Source: Lachnospiraceae bacterium AC2012
GTDB taxonomy: Bacteria > Bacillota > Clostridia > Lachnospirales > Lachnospiraceae
Length of the DNA: 64,000 bases
Assembly: GCA_000702525.1 (NCBI GenBank)
Contig: JNIN01000002.1
Location: 1 to 64,000 of the forward strand
Reading direction: 5' to 3'
Shown here: positions 45,836 through 54,407 of the stretch, piece by piece
How positions within the stretch are numbered: the first letter of the stretch is position 1
Layout of the letters: each line of letters begins with the position of its first letter
The notes under the pieces: model-generated
Database searches by the model: none
Seen by the model: the letters and a program-made list of their open reading frames with translations, nothing else
What the model was told of the DNA's origin: nothing
Program-made: the position numbers and the translations under genes

Positions 45836-47414
45836 GAAACAGATGGGCGAGATTTTTCGCCAGTATTTTTATAATCCTAAGAAAAATCAGGCAAGATCCA
45901 AGATGTCTACCATCCTTTGGTTTGTATTTTTTGTAGTTATTATGGTTGGTGTGCTTGGTGGTATGTTTACCGGGCTTGCAATTTCCATGGTATCCATGAT
46001 TGATATTGGAATGGCATGGTTCTATTTCATAATGCTTAGTACCGTGGCGATTTTTCTGGGTGCTTTTGGTAGTATTTTTAATACCTTTTCCATGCTTTAT
46101 CTGGGAAAGGATAATGACTTGCTTTTATCTCTGCCAATTCGAGAACGTGATATCATCGTTTCGAGATTAGTCAGTGTATATCTGCTCGGACTTATGTATT
46201 CTGCGACGGTTGCGATTCCTGCAATAGCGGTATATCTCGTGCATGGTGGATTTGATTTTGTGGCGCTGCTTGGTGGAATCTTGTGGCTGTTTGTCATTTC
46301 CATCATTGTGCTTGTGATTTCCTGCTTACTGGGATATGTTGTCGCAAAGGCAAGTACAAAATTGAAACATAAGAATATTGCAACCGTAATTATCGCATTG
46401 ATTGGATTTGCACTTTATTATGTCGTATGTTTTAAAATCACGGATATTATCCAGACCATCGTTACCAATTGCTTGTTGTATGGTGAAGATATCAAGGAAA
46501 AGGCCTATGCCGTATATCTCTTCGGTGCTATGGCAACGGGAGATTTCCTGGGAATGGTAATCTATGTTGTTGCAAGTTTGATCCTGATTTATATGACATA
46601 TGTGGTGCTGTCTAGAACGTTTATAAAGATTGCAACATCGACAGGCGTTACAGTGCGTGTTGAATATAAGGCGAAGGCTGTAAAGCAGAAATCCGCTTTT
46701 GGCGCGTTACTTGGCAAGGAATTCGCAAGATTCCTGGGCAGCGCGAATTATATGCTGAACTGCGGTCTGGGAATTATCTTAATTCCAGTAGCTGGTATTA
46801 TGCTCTTAGTAAAAGGGGATGTAGTACGTGAATTGATTGAACAGTTAGCAAGCGGTCAGTCGGATCTGGTTGCCGTAATTGTCATTGCTATATTATGCTA
46901 TATGGCATCTATGAACGATATGGTGGCACCATCGGTTGCTCTGGAAGGAAAGAGCCTCTGGATTGTGCGTTCCTTGCCGGTTCTAACGATTCAGGTTCTT
47001 CGCGCAAAGATTTGGATGCATTTCTTGCTTACAGAAATACCAGTGTTATTTACGAGTATCTGTGCATGCATCGCATTGGAAATGGAACCGCTCGAATATG
47101 CTTTCGTGATCATCGAGCCAACCATTATCGTGATTCTGTTCTCTTTATTCGGCATGTTTGTCGGACTTCAGAAGAAGCCAAACCTGAATTGGACGAATGA
47201 ATCTTATCCATTGAAGCAGAGTATGGCCGTTATGCTTGCCTTGTTTATTGGCTGGGGTTATGCAACGGTAGTAGTAGTTCTTTACTTGTTTGTTGCACAA
47301 CCAATTGGCATACTTGCATACCTTGGTATTATTACAGTCGTGAACCTGATTCTGATTGGATTGTTGGAATACTGGCTGTATCATAAGGCTGTAAGATTGT
47401 TTGAGGAATTGTAG
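45816..47414 (+). CDS. ABC-2 type transporter permease
   Basis: A 532-residue membrane protein with roughly twelve helices. The ATG at 45816 is preceded by GAGGTG and begins MLKILIKKQMGEIFRQYFYNP, a typical cytoplasmic amphipathic start for this permease group. It overlaps the ATPase gene and forms the export channel. It includes the SMLYLGKDNDLLLSLPIRERDII phrase common to large permeases of Clostridia. Confidence 0.85.
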   Translation: MLKILIKKQMGEIFRQYFYNPKKNQARSKMSTILWFVFFVVIMVGVLGGMFTGLAISMVSMIDIGMAWFYFIMLSTVAIFLGAFGSIFNTFSMLYLGKDNDLLLSLPIRERDIIVSRLVSVYLLGLMYSATVAIPAIAVYLVHGGFDFVALLGGILWLFVISIIVLVISCLLGYVVAKASTKLKHKNIATVIIALIGFALYYVVCFKITDIIQTIVTNCLLYGEDIKEKAYAVYLFGAMATGDFLGMVIYVVASLILIYMTYVVLSRTFIKIATSTGVTVRVEYKAKAVKQKSAFGALLGKEFARFLGSANYMLNCGLGIILIPVAGIMLLVKGDVVRELIEQLASGQSDLVAVIVIAILCYMASMNDMVAPSVALEGKSLWIVRSLPVLTIQVLRAKIWMHFLLTEIPVLFTSICACIALEMEPLEYAFVIIEPTIIVILFSLFGMFVGLQKKPNLNWTNESYPLKQSMAVMLALFIGWGYATVVVVLYLFVAQPIGILAYLGIITVVNLILIGLLEYWLYHKAVRLFEEL

Positions 47415-47440
47415 AATATTGCAATAAAATAGTATTATTT

Positions 47441-47509
47441 AGCCCGCCTCGGTGCGTGAAAAGCAGATGAAATAAATCTGTGGATTGACGCACGGGGCGG
47501 GTTTTCTTT
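47441..47509 (+). terminator. Strong GC-rich intrinsic terminator
   Basis: AGCCCGCCTCGGTGCGT (47441-47457) pairs with ACGCACGGGGCGGGTT (47488-47503) with one bulge, with an inner hairpin (AGCAGAT/ATCTGT), followed by TTTTCTTT. It marks the left border of an accessory islet. The stretch from here to 47691 holds no gene. Confidence 0.88.
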
Positions 47510-47691
47510 ATTACAATAATTCAGTTTACATTAATTATAGGTTTGTTAAAATTATCATTTTGAATATTGAAAACGCAAGATATAGTGTGTTAGAAAGAAA
47601 AAATGAGGGAAAAACCACAATGCGCCTTGACGAAGTGATAATTCAGTGATACTTTATTATTGTAATGTGGGAGTATCGTAGGAGGATCAGG

Positions 47692-48033
47692 ATGGCAAGG
47701 ACACTTACTTATAGGATTAAAGAAATGTTAATGCAAAAGGAATTGACTCAAAAGGAATTATCTGAAATGACTGGAATTACTGAGTCAGCAATTTCTCATT
47801 ATGTAAAAGGAGATAGAGTGCCACGAGGAGCTAATCTCGTAAAAATTGCAAAAGCATTGGGGACTACAGCAGATGATTTATTAAGTGGAGATTGTGAAAT
47901 GGATAAAGAGAGGGATCTTGTTTTCGCAAAATCGCTTATTGCACGTAATGCTTCGGAAATGTCTATGGAAGAGAAAATGGAATTTGTAAGATTGCTAATG
48001 GATGAAGGAGGGGCGGATGAAATTAAAAAATAA
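47692..48033 (+). CDS. XRE-family helix-turn-helix regulator
   Basis: A 113-residue protein. Residues 1-62 form an HTH_3 domain (LTQKELSEMTGITESAISHYVKG), and the rest is a short helical tail. AGGAGGATCAGG precedes the ATG at 47692. It overlaps the ImmA-like gene by 17 bases, the arrangement of ImmR/ImmA pairs in mobile elements, where the peptidase cleaves the regulator to derepress it. Confidence 0.85.
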   Translation: MARTLTYRIKEMLMQKELTQKELSEMTGITESAISHYVKGDRVPRGANLVKIAKALGTTADDLLSGDCEMDKERDLVFAKSLIARNASEMSMEEKMEFVRLLMDEGGADEIKK

Positions 48034-48631
48034 TGCTTATGAGGAAATAAAAAATGCAGTGGCAGAAATGTTTGTTGAATATGATATAAAGGCAGTTCCA
48101 ATTTGCTCTTTTGAGGTTGCAGCTAAAATCGGAGTAATTGTTATTCCGTATTCTGCATTGGATTTAAAGATGCGGTTGAAGGCTATGGAATATAGTGAAG
48201 ATGGATATTCGATTGAAACAAATGAGGGAAAGTGGATAATTTATTATAATGATGAAGGTAAGAAATACAGTAGAATAAACCAGACGATTATGCATGAAAT
48301 TGCGCATTATATTCTTGGACATTTAGAAGGTGGGGAAGAAGAAGAGTCAGAAGCAAAATTTTTTGCGAAGTACGCTTTGGCACCACCTCCATTAATTCAT
48401 AATATGATAATAGACCAAACGATTGAAAAAGTGATGGAATCTTTTGATATTGGGTATGATGCAGCATTGTATGCACGGCAATATTATTTTAAATGGTTAC
48501 AATTTGGTAATGCTGATTATGTTGATTATGAAATTAAAATCATGAATCAGTTTGAAATAAAAAATGCAAAAAGAAAGGAGAGGATATTTATGGTTTTAAA
48601 AACACAACTTAATATAGAAAAACGCTCTTAA
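48017..48631 (+). CDS. ImmA/IrrE-family metallopeptidase
   Basis: A 204-residue protein with the zinc-protease motif HEIAHYILGH near residues 93-102 and a distal acidic residue region (EEEEESEAKFFAKYALAP), where the third ligand glutamate is expected. ImmA cleaves an XRE repressor, here presumably the overlapping upstream gene. GGAGGGGC precedes the ATG at 48017. The stop codon lies inside the 5' arm of a hairpin. Confidence 0.85.
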   Translation: MKLKNNAYEEIKNAVAEMFVEYDIKAVPICSFEVAAKIGVIVIPYSALDLKMRLKAMEYSEDGYSIETNEGKWIIYYNDEGKKYSRINQTIMHEIAHYILGHLEGGEEEESEAKFFAKYALAPPPLIHNMIIDQTIEKVMESFDIGYDAALYARQYYFKWLQFGNADYVDYEIKIMNQFEIKNAKRKERIFMVLKTQLNIEKRS

Positions 48632-48659
48632 ATTGTTGGCGCAATTTAAAGAGCGTTTT
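48619..48659 (+). terminator. Hairpin/terminator at the end of the ImmA gene
   Basis: AAAACGCTCTTAAATTG pairs with CAATTTAAAGAGCGTTTT with one bulged A; the ImmA stop codon is within the stem. A second hairpin (GGACATGCTAAAC with GTTTAGCATATCC, one mismatch) follows at 48663-48715. It lacks a long T-run, so termination strength is uncertain. Confidence 0.6.
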
Positions 48660-48783
48660 CCTGAAGGACATGCTAAACATGTCATAAGCTTGTTCATAAA
48701 GTTTAGCATATCCTTTCTGGGAGTACAAGGGTAACTTTTTGTTTTAGAATTAGGGTATATTGTGCCCGGAAAGGAGTTTTCTT

Positions 48784-49440
48784 ATGAAGAAAACTATTTT
48801 AGATGATGGTTCATATCCATATCTTACAGAGGGGGCTGAACTTGTCGGAGAGCCTGGAATTCCTGCACTTTTAGATCTAGATAATACGCAGGTTCCAAAA
48901 TCAATGTTGCCTTTTGAAAAGATTAAGAAGGCAGAGGATAAACGACAGTATGTGCATTTCTATATGCATGATAAGTATTTTGCAAAAGTGCTTACTGCAA
49001 CGGATAAATATGTGGATTTACTAAAACAATTTGATGGTGTAATAACACCAGATTGTACAATGCTTGTGGGGCAGGCGCCTTGTATACAGCAGACAAATAC
49101 GTATTTTAATCGTGCAGTCGGATTCTATCTGCAGAAACAAGGTATACCAGTTATACCTAATATCAGATGGAGTGATGAATCAAGTTTTGATTATTGCTTC
49201 TTAGGAGTTCCTAAAAATAGGATAGTATGTGTGAGTACGCATGGATGTATTCGTTCTAAGCGTGATCGTGATCTTTGGCGTATAGGAACAGAAGAAATGC
49301 TAAGGGTTCTTGAACCTACAGATGTATTAGTTCATGGATATATGTCAGATGATGTTTTTGGCAGATTCTATGATTATGCAAATTTCCATAGATATCCTTC
49401 TCTTTTTGAACAGACGCATAAGATAGAGGAGGGTGAGTGA
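48784..49440 (+). CDS. DUF4417 family protein
   Basis: A 218-residue soluble protein recognised as DUF4417 by MKKTILDDGSYPYLTEG, the HFYMHDKYF region, GVITPDCTM, IPVIPNIRWSDE and VSTHGCIRSKRDRDLW. The family is common in phage and integrative-element regions of Firmicutes, and its role is unknown. GGAAAGGAG precedes the ATG at 48784. The stop codon overlaps the next start (TGATG). Confidence 0.75.
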   Translation: MKKTILDDGSYPYLTEGAELVGEPGIPALLDLDNTQVPKSMLPFEKIKKAEDKRQYVHFYMHDKYFAKVLTATDKYVDLLKQFDGVITPDCTMLVGQAPCIQQTNTYFNRAVGFYLQKQGIPVIPNIRWSDESSFDYCFLGVPKNRIVCVSTHGCIRSKRDRDLWRIGTEEMLRVLEPTDVLVHGYMSDDVFGRFYDYANFHRYPSLFEQTHKIEEGE

Positions 49441-49817
49441 TGGGACATGGATACAAAGGTGATACCGGTCACCATCATTCTATAATCGAAAATCTTTCTT
49501 CTCTTACATCAAGTTATGATTATCATAATGGTTATTTTGGTAAAAAAGGACAAGGAAGAGATTATGTTAGAAATATTTTCAGTAATAATCCGGTAAAAGC
49601 AGCACAGGTTTTTTATGATAAGGCTGCACATGGTGGTATAGAGCGAACGATGGCAAATGGGAAAGGGCACTATACGAAGATGAAGGATGGATCAATCCTT
49701 TCGTATCGTGAAGTTTCGTCTAGTGATGGCTCTCCGGCATTAGAGATTAATATAAAAAAGAGTACCAATCACGGAGATCTTAAGTATCAAAAAATACATT
49801 TTATGAAAGGGCGGTAA
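49440..49817 (+). CDS. Small basic protein, possible toxin-type C-terminal domain
   Basis: A 125-residue basic protein, Gly/His-rich at the start (GHGYKGDTGHHHS). Its second half (YTKMKDGSILSYREVSSSDG then PALEINI and KYQKIHF) resembles a module I associate with phage minor capsid proteins and the C-terminal ends of LXG-type polymorphic toxins. It has no signal peptide or LXG domain, so it would be an orphan module. It is coupled to DUF4417 by TGATG and followed after 6 bases by an acidic protein, as in toxin/immunity pairs. Assignment is tentative. Confidence 0.45.
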   Translation: MGHGYKGDTGHHHSIIENLSSLTSSYDYHNGYFGKKGQGRDYVRNIFSNNPVKAAQVFYDKAAHGGIERTMANGKGHYTKMKDGSILSYREVSSSDGSPALEINIKKSTNHGDLKYQKIHFMKGR

Positions 49818-49823
49818 TTAGAG

Positions 49824-50381
49824 ATGAAAATAATGGATATGAGGTTTGATTCTACTTTGATTCAGAGTTGGATCGGGAAGAAATTCTATAAGTATAAGTG
49901 CGATGCATTTGAGTTTACCAACAGCGTGACACAGATTGTTGGATTGTATATAGGCAATGAAGTATATGCGCTTACTAATGTACAGGAGACAGTAGATTAC
50001 TTTGGTTCAATCGATGATATGGCGGTTGCTAAACTGTCAGCTTCAGAGGATGTAATGATAAAGTCAGTATTTAAGGATGTTGAGATGATATCTACGCCGG
50101 TAGGAGAAGAGATTACTTCGGTAAAGATTGTTAATGAACAACAGACTATGGCGATTAATGGTAAACAAGCATATGAGGTTTGGCTAACAAGAGCGATTAT
50201 CTTCGAAGTGGGAGGTCGAGAGATATCTTTTGAAAAGGATATGGTTCCATTTTCTGAGGAAATTACAATACAGAGAGGCTATAATTTGATTGATAGAATT
50301 ACTGATAATTCTGATTTCTTAGAAGTATGGGATGAAGAATATACTCCGGGGTATAAAAGAGAAGTTCTTGTGGTAAAATGA
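49824..50381 (+). CDS. Acidic protein of unknown function, possible immunity partner
   Basis: A 185-residue soluble acidic protein without recognisable domain; beta-strand-rich by eye (FTNSVTQIVGLYIGNEVYALTN, AYEVWLTRAIIFEVGGREISF). The gene lies 6 bases behind the small basic protein and shares its transcript, ending at a strong terminator. Charge and position fit an immunity protein, but nothing else supports it. Confidence 0.5.
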   Translation: MKIMDMRFDSTLIQSWIGKKFYKYKCDAFEFTNSVTQIVGLYIGNEVYALTNVQETVDYFGSIDDMAVAKLSASEDVMIKSVFKDVEMISTPVGEEITSVKIVNEQQTMAINGKQAYEVWLTRAIIFEVGGREISFEKDMVPFSEEITIQRGYNLIDRITDNSDFLEVWDEEYTPGYKREVLVVK

Positions 50382-50434
50382 TGAAGGAATGTGATAGCAT
50401 TGAGTATATTTTGGACGTATTAAAAGATTCAATT

Positions 50435-50466
50435 AAAGGAAGTAGGAGTGATCCTACTTCCTTTTT
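50435..50466 (+). terminator. Strong intrinsic terminator closing the islet
   Basis: AAAGGAAGTAGGA (50435-50447) pairs perfectly with TCCTACTTCCTTT (50452-50464) around the loop GTGA, with the Ts of the 3' arm forming the U-tract. It marks the right border of the accessory islet. Confidence 0.92.
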
Positions 50467-50630
50467 CTAATTAATGTTAATGATTATGCAGATATTAAAA
50501 ATCTAACGTTAAAACAGATTTCTAAAAATTTAAAAAACAAATCAATACACGCTTTAACCTACCATTTTACTGGTATTTAGTATAAGATGGATAGTAACTA
50601 TTTGATGAAAAGGTTTTAGGAGTTTTACAT

Positions 50631-51446
50631 ATGGAATACAAAGCAATTGCCCTGGATTTAGATGGGACGCTGACAAACAGTAAAAAGGAAGTCAGTAAGA
50701 GAAATAAAGAAGCGGTTCGAAAGGCAGCAGAGCAGGGTGTGAAGATTATCCTTGCATCCGGAAGACCGATTCCTGGAGTGACAAAGATTGCAAACATCCT
50801 TCATTTGGAAGAGGTTGGCGGTTATATCCTCTCCTACAATGGTGGTTTGATTGTGGATTGTAAGACGGGGGAAGTGATCCGTCGTGAGACCATTCCAACG
50901 GAATATTATCATACGATTGTTCAGACAGCTAGAAAGCATGGAGTAACAGCGATGACCTATGATTCTGAAGGAATTATTACAGAAAATCCTACAGATAAGT
51001 ACTGCGAGCTGGAAGCTAGAATCAATAATATTCCAATCAAGAAGAAATACCCATTAGAGGAAGCAGCGGCCGAGGATCCGGTTGTGAAATTCCTTGTCGT
51101 GGGAGAACCGGAGGATTTAAAGCCGGTCTATGAGGAATTGAATGCGAAATTAAATGGCGCCGTGAATATCTTCTATTCAGAGCCATATTTCATGGAAATC
51201 ACACCGCAGGGAATCGAGAAGGCTTCTTCTCTCGATTTATTACTGCATGCGATTGGATTAGAGCAGAAGCACCTGATGGCTTGTGGAGATGGTTTTAATG
51301 ATATCCCGATGCTCCGCTATGCAGGACTTTCCGTTGCCATGGAGAATGCGCAGCCAGAGACCAAGGAATGGGCGGACTATATCGCACCATCCAATGATGA
51401 AGATGGTGTAGCTGTGGCCATTGAGAAATTTATCAAGTTGTCATAA
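50631..51446 (+). CDS. Cof-type HAD phosphatase
   Basis: A 271-residue haloacid dehalogenase hydrolase. Motif I is ALDLDGTLTN, motif II ILASGRP, the C2-type cap follows, the lysine block is GIEKASSLDLLL and motif IV GDGFNDIPML. Cof-type enzymes dephosphorylate sugar phosphates, FMN or pyridoxal phosphate with broad range. It lies on its own transcript after the islet terminator. Confidence 0.9.
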   Translation: MEYKAIALDLDGTLTNSKKEVSKRNKEAVRKAAEQGVKIILASGRPIPGVTKIANILHLEEVGGYILSYNGGLIVDCKTGEVIRRETIPTEYYHTIVQTARKHGVTAMTYDSEGIITENPTDKYCELEARINNIPIKKKYPLEEAAAEDPVVKFLVVGEPEDLKPVYEELNAKLNGAVNIFYSEPYFMEITPQGIEKASSLDLLLHAIGLEQKHLMACGDGFNDIPMLRYAGLSVAMENAQPETKEWADYIAPSNDEDGVAVAIEKFIKLS

Positions 51447-51500
51447 AAATCAAAAAAGACTGTTTTTAAAAAGAGAAAAAAAGAGAAAAGAGGAAAAAAG

Positions 51501-51968
51501 ATGATTCGACGTGCAAAGAAAAGTGATATCCCAAGACTAATTATGTTACTGCAGGATGTGCTGGAGATCCATGCAGCCATTCGCCCGGACGTGTTCATTT
51601 CCGGAACGACGAAGTATACACACGAGGAATTGGAGGAAATCATTGCGGATGATCAGAGACCGATTTATGTGGCTGTGGATGAGACGGATTCCGTTCTGGG
51701 ATATGTGTTTTGTATTCTGAAAGAGCAGCCGTTTTCAAATAATATGGTGCCTTTTAAATCCTTGTTTATTGACGATTTATGCGTGGATTCTGCTTGTCGT
51801 GGACAGCATATTGGCGAGGAATTATTTGAACATGTGAAGTCAGAAGCGAAGAAACTTGGCTGTTATGAAGTGACTTTGAATGTCTGGGCTGGAAATGATG
51901 GCGCGGAACATTTCTATGAAAAGATGGGAATGAAGACGAAGGAGCGCCAGATGGAGTATATTTTATAG
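51501..51968 (+). CDS. GNAT-family N-acetyltransferase
   Basis: A 155-residue acetyltransferase. The acetyl-CoA-binding motif A is FIDDLCVDSACRGQHIGEELFEH, preceded by MIRRAKKSDIPRL and followed by EVTLNVWAGNDGAEHFYEKMGM. The substrate is unknown (RimI-like or small-molecule). It follows the HAD gene by 54 bases and may be co-transcribed. Confidence 0.88.
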   Translation: MIRRAKKSDIPRLIMLLQDVLEIHAAIRPDVFISGTTKYTHEELEEIIADDQRPIYVAVDETDSVLGYVFCILKEQPFSNNMVPFKSLFIDDLCVDSACRGQHIGEELFEHVKSEAKKLGCYEVTLNVWAGNDGAEHFYEKMGMKTKERQMEYIL

Positions 51969-51990
51969 CGATGGATCTAGGGGGTAAGTT

Positions 51991-52149
51991 ATGAAAAGAA
52001 GGGATCAGCGACATTTCATTACGGATGAAGGAATCTTTGTCGATTCGCATCCAAGGAGAACGAGAGTATTTGTATTTATTTGTGCTGTCATTTCGATTGC
52101 TCTGATCGTATTAGGAGCAGGTGCATTGATTTGTGAATTTATGCCATAG
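51991..52149 (+). CDS. Small single-pass membrane protein
   Basis: A 52-residue protein starting MKRRDQRHFITDEG, with one C-terminal membrane helix (VFVFICAVISIALIVLGAGA). AGGGGG lies 7 bases ahead of the ATG, and the gene fits neatly between the acetyltransferase and the channel gene, in the same direction. The function is unknown; it might be a partner of the K+ channel, by position only. Confidence 0.6.
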   Translation: MKRRDQRHFITDEGIFVDSHPRRTRVFVFICAVISIALIVLGAGALICEFMP

Positions 52150-52167
52150 AATGGGGGTCAGGTAGAG

Positions 52168-52899
52168 ATGAATGAGAAGTTCAAGAGAAGAGCCTATGAG
52201 ATATTGGAACCGTCGACTATGAATGATCCGGCGTCAAAAGCGTATGATTTTTTGATGACCTTGGCGGTTATTGTGGGATTGATACCAATGATGTTGAAGC
52301 ACGAGAATATCTTTGTATTTTGGATCGATGCTTTGACGAGTTTGCTTTTTATCATCGATTATGGTTTTCGGTTATATACCGCGGATTATAAGATGGGATA
52401 TAAGAGTTATAAGGCATACTGTGCGTATGTGATTTCGCCCTTGGCAATCTTTGATTTGCTGTCCATCATTCCGGTAATCTCGCTTTTTTGGAAGGTTACT
52501 TCCGTGTTGTCGCTGCTTCGCTTATTCCGTGTATTTCGTGTTGTGAAGCTGGTACGTTATTCGAAGTCGATGGTGATTATCGCCAATGTACTTCGGAAAG
52601 TTCGAAAACAGATTGGCGCGGTATTTGTGTTGGTGATCGTTTATATTTTTATTGCTGCGATGCTGATGTTTCAATTGGAACCGAATCTGTTTGATACATT
52701 TTTTGATGCGTTGTATTGGGCAACGATTTCCATTACAACGATTGGTTATGGGGATATTATTCCGGTTACATTTTTAGGTAGGATTATCACCATGATTTCT
52801 GCGTTGGTTGGAATGGCGGTAATCGCTCTGCCGACGGGTATTATTACAGCGTCTTATATGGCGGAAATTACAAAGAAAAAGACAAAATATGAGTTATAA
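52168..52899 (+). CDS. Voltage-gated-type potassium channel
   Basis: A 243-residue membrane protein with a six-helix ion-channel layout. The S4-like helix has spaced arginines and lysines (LLRLFRVFRVVKLVRYSK), the pore helix and selectivity filter are TISITTIGYGDIIPV, and the last helix VGMAVIALPTGIITASYM is standard. It conducts K+ across the cytoplasmic membrane. Confidence 0.92.
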   Translation: MNEKFKRRAYEILEPSTMNDPASKAYDFLMTLAVIVGLIPMMLKHENIFVFWIDALTSLLFIIDYGFRLYTADYKMGYKSYKAYCAYVISPLAIFDLLSIIPVISLFWKVTSVLSLLRLFRVFRVVKLVRYSKSMVIIANVLRKVRKQIGAVFVLVIVYIFIAAMLMFQLEPNLFDTFFDALYWATISITTIGYGDIIPVTFLGRIITMISALVGMAVIALPTGIITASYMAEITKKKTKYEL

Positions 52900-52927
52900 C
52901 TTGTGACGATATAGAAGGGAAGACTAG

Positions 52928-53758
52928 ATGGGAAAAGTGTTATTTCTTGATGTGGATGGAACGTTGGTGGATTATGAGAACCACTTGCCGGATTCCGCAG
53001 TAAAGGCGATTCGCGAGGCGAGAAAGAAGGGGCATAAGGTCTATATCTGCACGGGACGTTCCGAGGCAGAGGTCTATGACGAAATCTGGGAGATCGGCCT
53101 GGACGGCATGATTGGTGGAAATGGTTCGTACGTGAAGGACGGAGACGAGGTGGTTCTCCACCAGATGCTTTCCAAGGAAGATACGAGAGAAATCGTAGAC
53201 TGGCTTCATGCCAGAAAGCTGGAGTTTTATCTGGAATGCAATAGTGGGCTCTATGGTTCCGAGCATTTCGAAGAAGCGGCGGTACCGGTTCTGCAGGAAT
53301 ACACGAGCCGAAAGGGGCGTGATGGCAGCCATATCACGGTACGAAGTGTATTTCCAGAGATGATTTTCGGCGCCGATTTATATCGCGAGGATGTGAATAA
53401 GATTTCTTTTATTCTAAATACGTATCAGGATCATATCGATGCGACGAAACATTTCTCGCATCTGAAGTCCGGCACCTGGGGCGGAGCCGGTGAGACAGCG
53501 CTGTTTGGCGACCTCGGTGTGAGCGGAATCGACAAGGGCGTGGCCATTGATTGTCTACTCGAGCATATCGGTGCTTCCATCGAGGATACGATTGCGTTCG
53601 GCGATGCGAAGGTCGATATCCCAATGTTCGAGAAATGTAACTTCGGCGTTGCTGTAGCAAGTGGCGGGGAGGAAATCAAAGCGGCCGCTGACTATGTGAC
53701 AGACGCGGTGAATGAAGATGGTTTGTATCATGCATTCGAGTATCTGCAACTGATTTAG
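52928..53758 (+). CDS. Cof-type HAD phosphatase (second)
   Basis: A 276-residue HAD hydrolase: motif I FLDVDGTLVDY, motif II YICTGRS, lysine in DKGVAIDCLLEH and motif IV FGDAKVDIPMFEKC. It differs from the other Cof enzyme in cap and motif IV, suggesting another substrate. Its 3' end meets the convergent HxlR gene with a 4-bp overlap. Confidence 0.88.
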   Translation: MGKVLFLDVDGTLVDYENHLPDSAVKAIREARKKGHKVYICTGRSEAEVYDEIWEIGLDGMIGGNGSYVKDGDEVVLHQMLSKEDTREIVDWLHARKLEFYLECNSGLYGSEHFEEAAVPVLQEYTSRKGRDGSHITVRSVFPEMIFGADLYREDVNKISFILNTYQDHIDATKHFSHLKSGTWGGAGETALFGDLGVSGIDKGVAIDCLLEHIGASIEDTIAFGDAKVDIPMFEKCNFGVAVASGGEEIKAAADYVTDAVNEDGLYHAFEYLQLI

Positions 53759-54090
53759 AGGTATTTTTCTCCCCATTTTTTCAATTCTAAAAGTACGGGT
53801 ATGAGGCTTTTTGCCTTGTCGGTGAGAGTATATTCTACTCTTACCGGCATTTCGTCGTACTGCTTTCTGATGACGAGTCCGTCATTTTCCAATTCTTTTA
53901 ATGAATTTGCAAGCATGGTATTTGTGATACCGAACACGCTTCTACGTAAATCCCCATATCGTACGGTTTCTTCTTTATCAATCACGCATAAAATCATGAT
54001 TTTCCATTTCCCACCGATGATATTTAAAACTTTCTTTAGGCTACAGTCTTCTCCGGCAATGTTATCGCAAAGAGGCTCTTTTTTACTCAT
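53755..54090 (-). CDS. HxlR-family transcriptional regulator
   Basis: A 111-residue winged-helix regulator. The family core is present: EDCSLKKVLNIIGGKWKIMIL, RYGDLRRSVFGITNTML and the wing EYTLTDKAKSLIPVL. The conserved cysteine (in EDCSL) is retained; in some HxlR proteins it senses electrophiles or thiol stress. It is divergent from the ferredoxin/CoA-disulfide reductase genes across a promoter flanked by an inverted repeat, which is its probable target. Confidence 0.9.
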   Translation of the reverse strand: MSKKEPLCDNIAGEDCSLKKVLNIIGGKWKIMILCVIDKEETVRYGDLRRSVFGITNTMLANSLKELENDGLVIRKQYDEMPVRVEYTLTDKAKSLIPVLLELKKWGEKYL

Positions 54091-54163
54091 AAATATTTCT
54101 CCATTTCATTGGTTTATAGATCTAGGTATGATTTTTCTTACTAGGTCAATGTAATCTGCGTAC

Positions 54164-54201
54164 TTGATACAAAAAATATACCACATATAATAATTGTATC
54201 A
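54164..54201 (+). promoter_or_regulatory. Promoter of the redox operon with flanking inverted repeat (HxlR site candidate)
   Basis: TTGATA (54164-54169), a 16-bp spacer and TATAAT (54186-54191). The perfect inverted repeat TGATACA (54165-54171) and TGTATCA (54195-54201) brackets the promoter, so a dimeric regulator bound to both arms would occlude RNA polymerase. Confidence 0.65.
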
Positions 54202-54233
54202 GCTGAAAAAAGCAAGGTTAAGGAGTTATTATA

Positions 54234-54407
54234 GTGAAAAGAAGAGCAAATCCTGACAAAAATATTTGTGTGGCTTGTGGGGGCTGTGCTTTACAATGCC
54301 CGCGTGGTGCAATGTCGATTTATAGGGGGTGTTATGCAATCGTAGATCATTTGAGATGTGTAGGATGCAGTTTATGTCAGAAGGCCTGTCCGGCTGGGCC
54401 TGATTGA
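54234..54407 (+). CDS. Small 2[4Fe-4S] ferredoxin (possibly the N-terminal fragment of a larger polyferredoxin)
   Basis: A 57-residue protein read from GTG, with TAAGGAG 8 bases ahead. It carries two classical clusters: CVACGGCALQCP and CVGCSLCQKACP. Ferredoxins of this size are electron carriers. However, it stops abruptly after CPAGPD, and the next sequence in another frame continues as a membrane polyferredoxin with no start codon of its own. The two may once have been one protein. Confidence 0.7.
   Translation: MKRRANPDKNICVACGGCALQCPRGAMSIYRGCYAIVDHLRCVGCSLCQKACPAGPD

Noticed and set aside
47510-50600. Attachment-site direct repeats flanking the islet
   Set aside because: A/T-rich strings such as TTACATTAATTA and CTAATTAATG occur on both sides but are short and not identical enough to support att sites.
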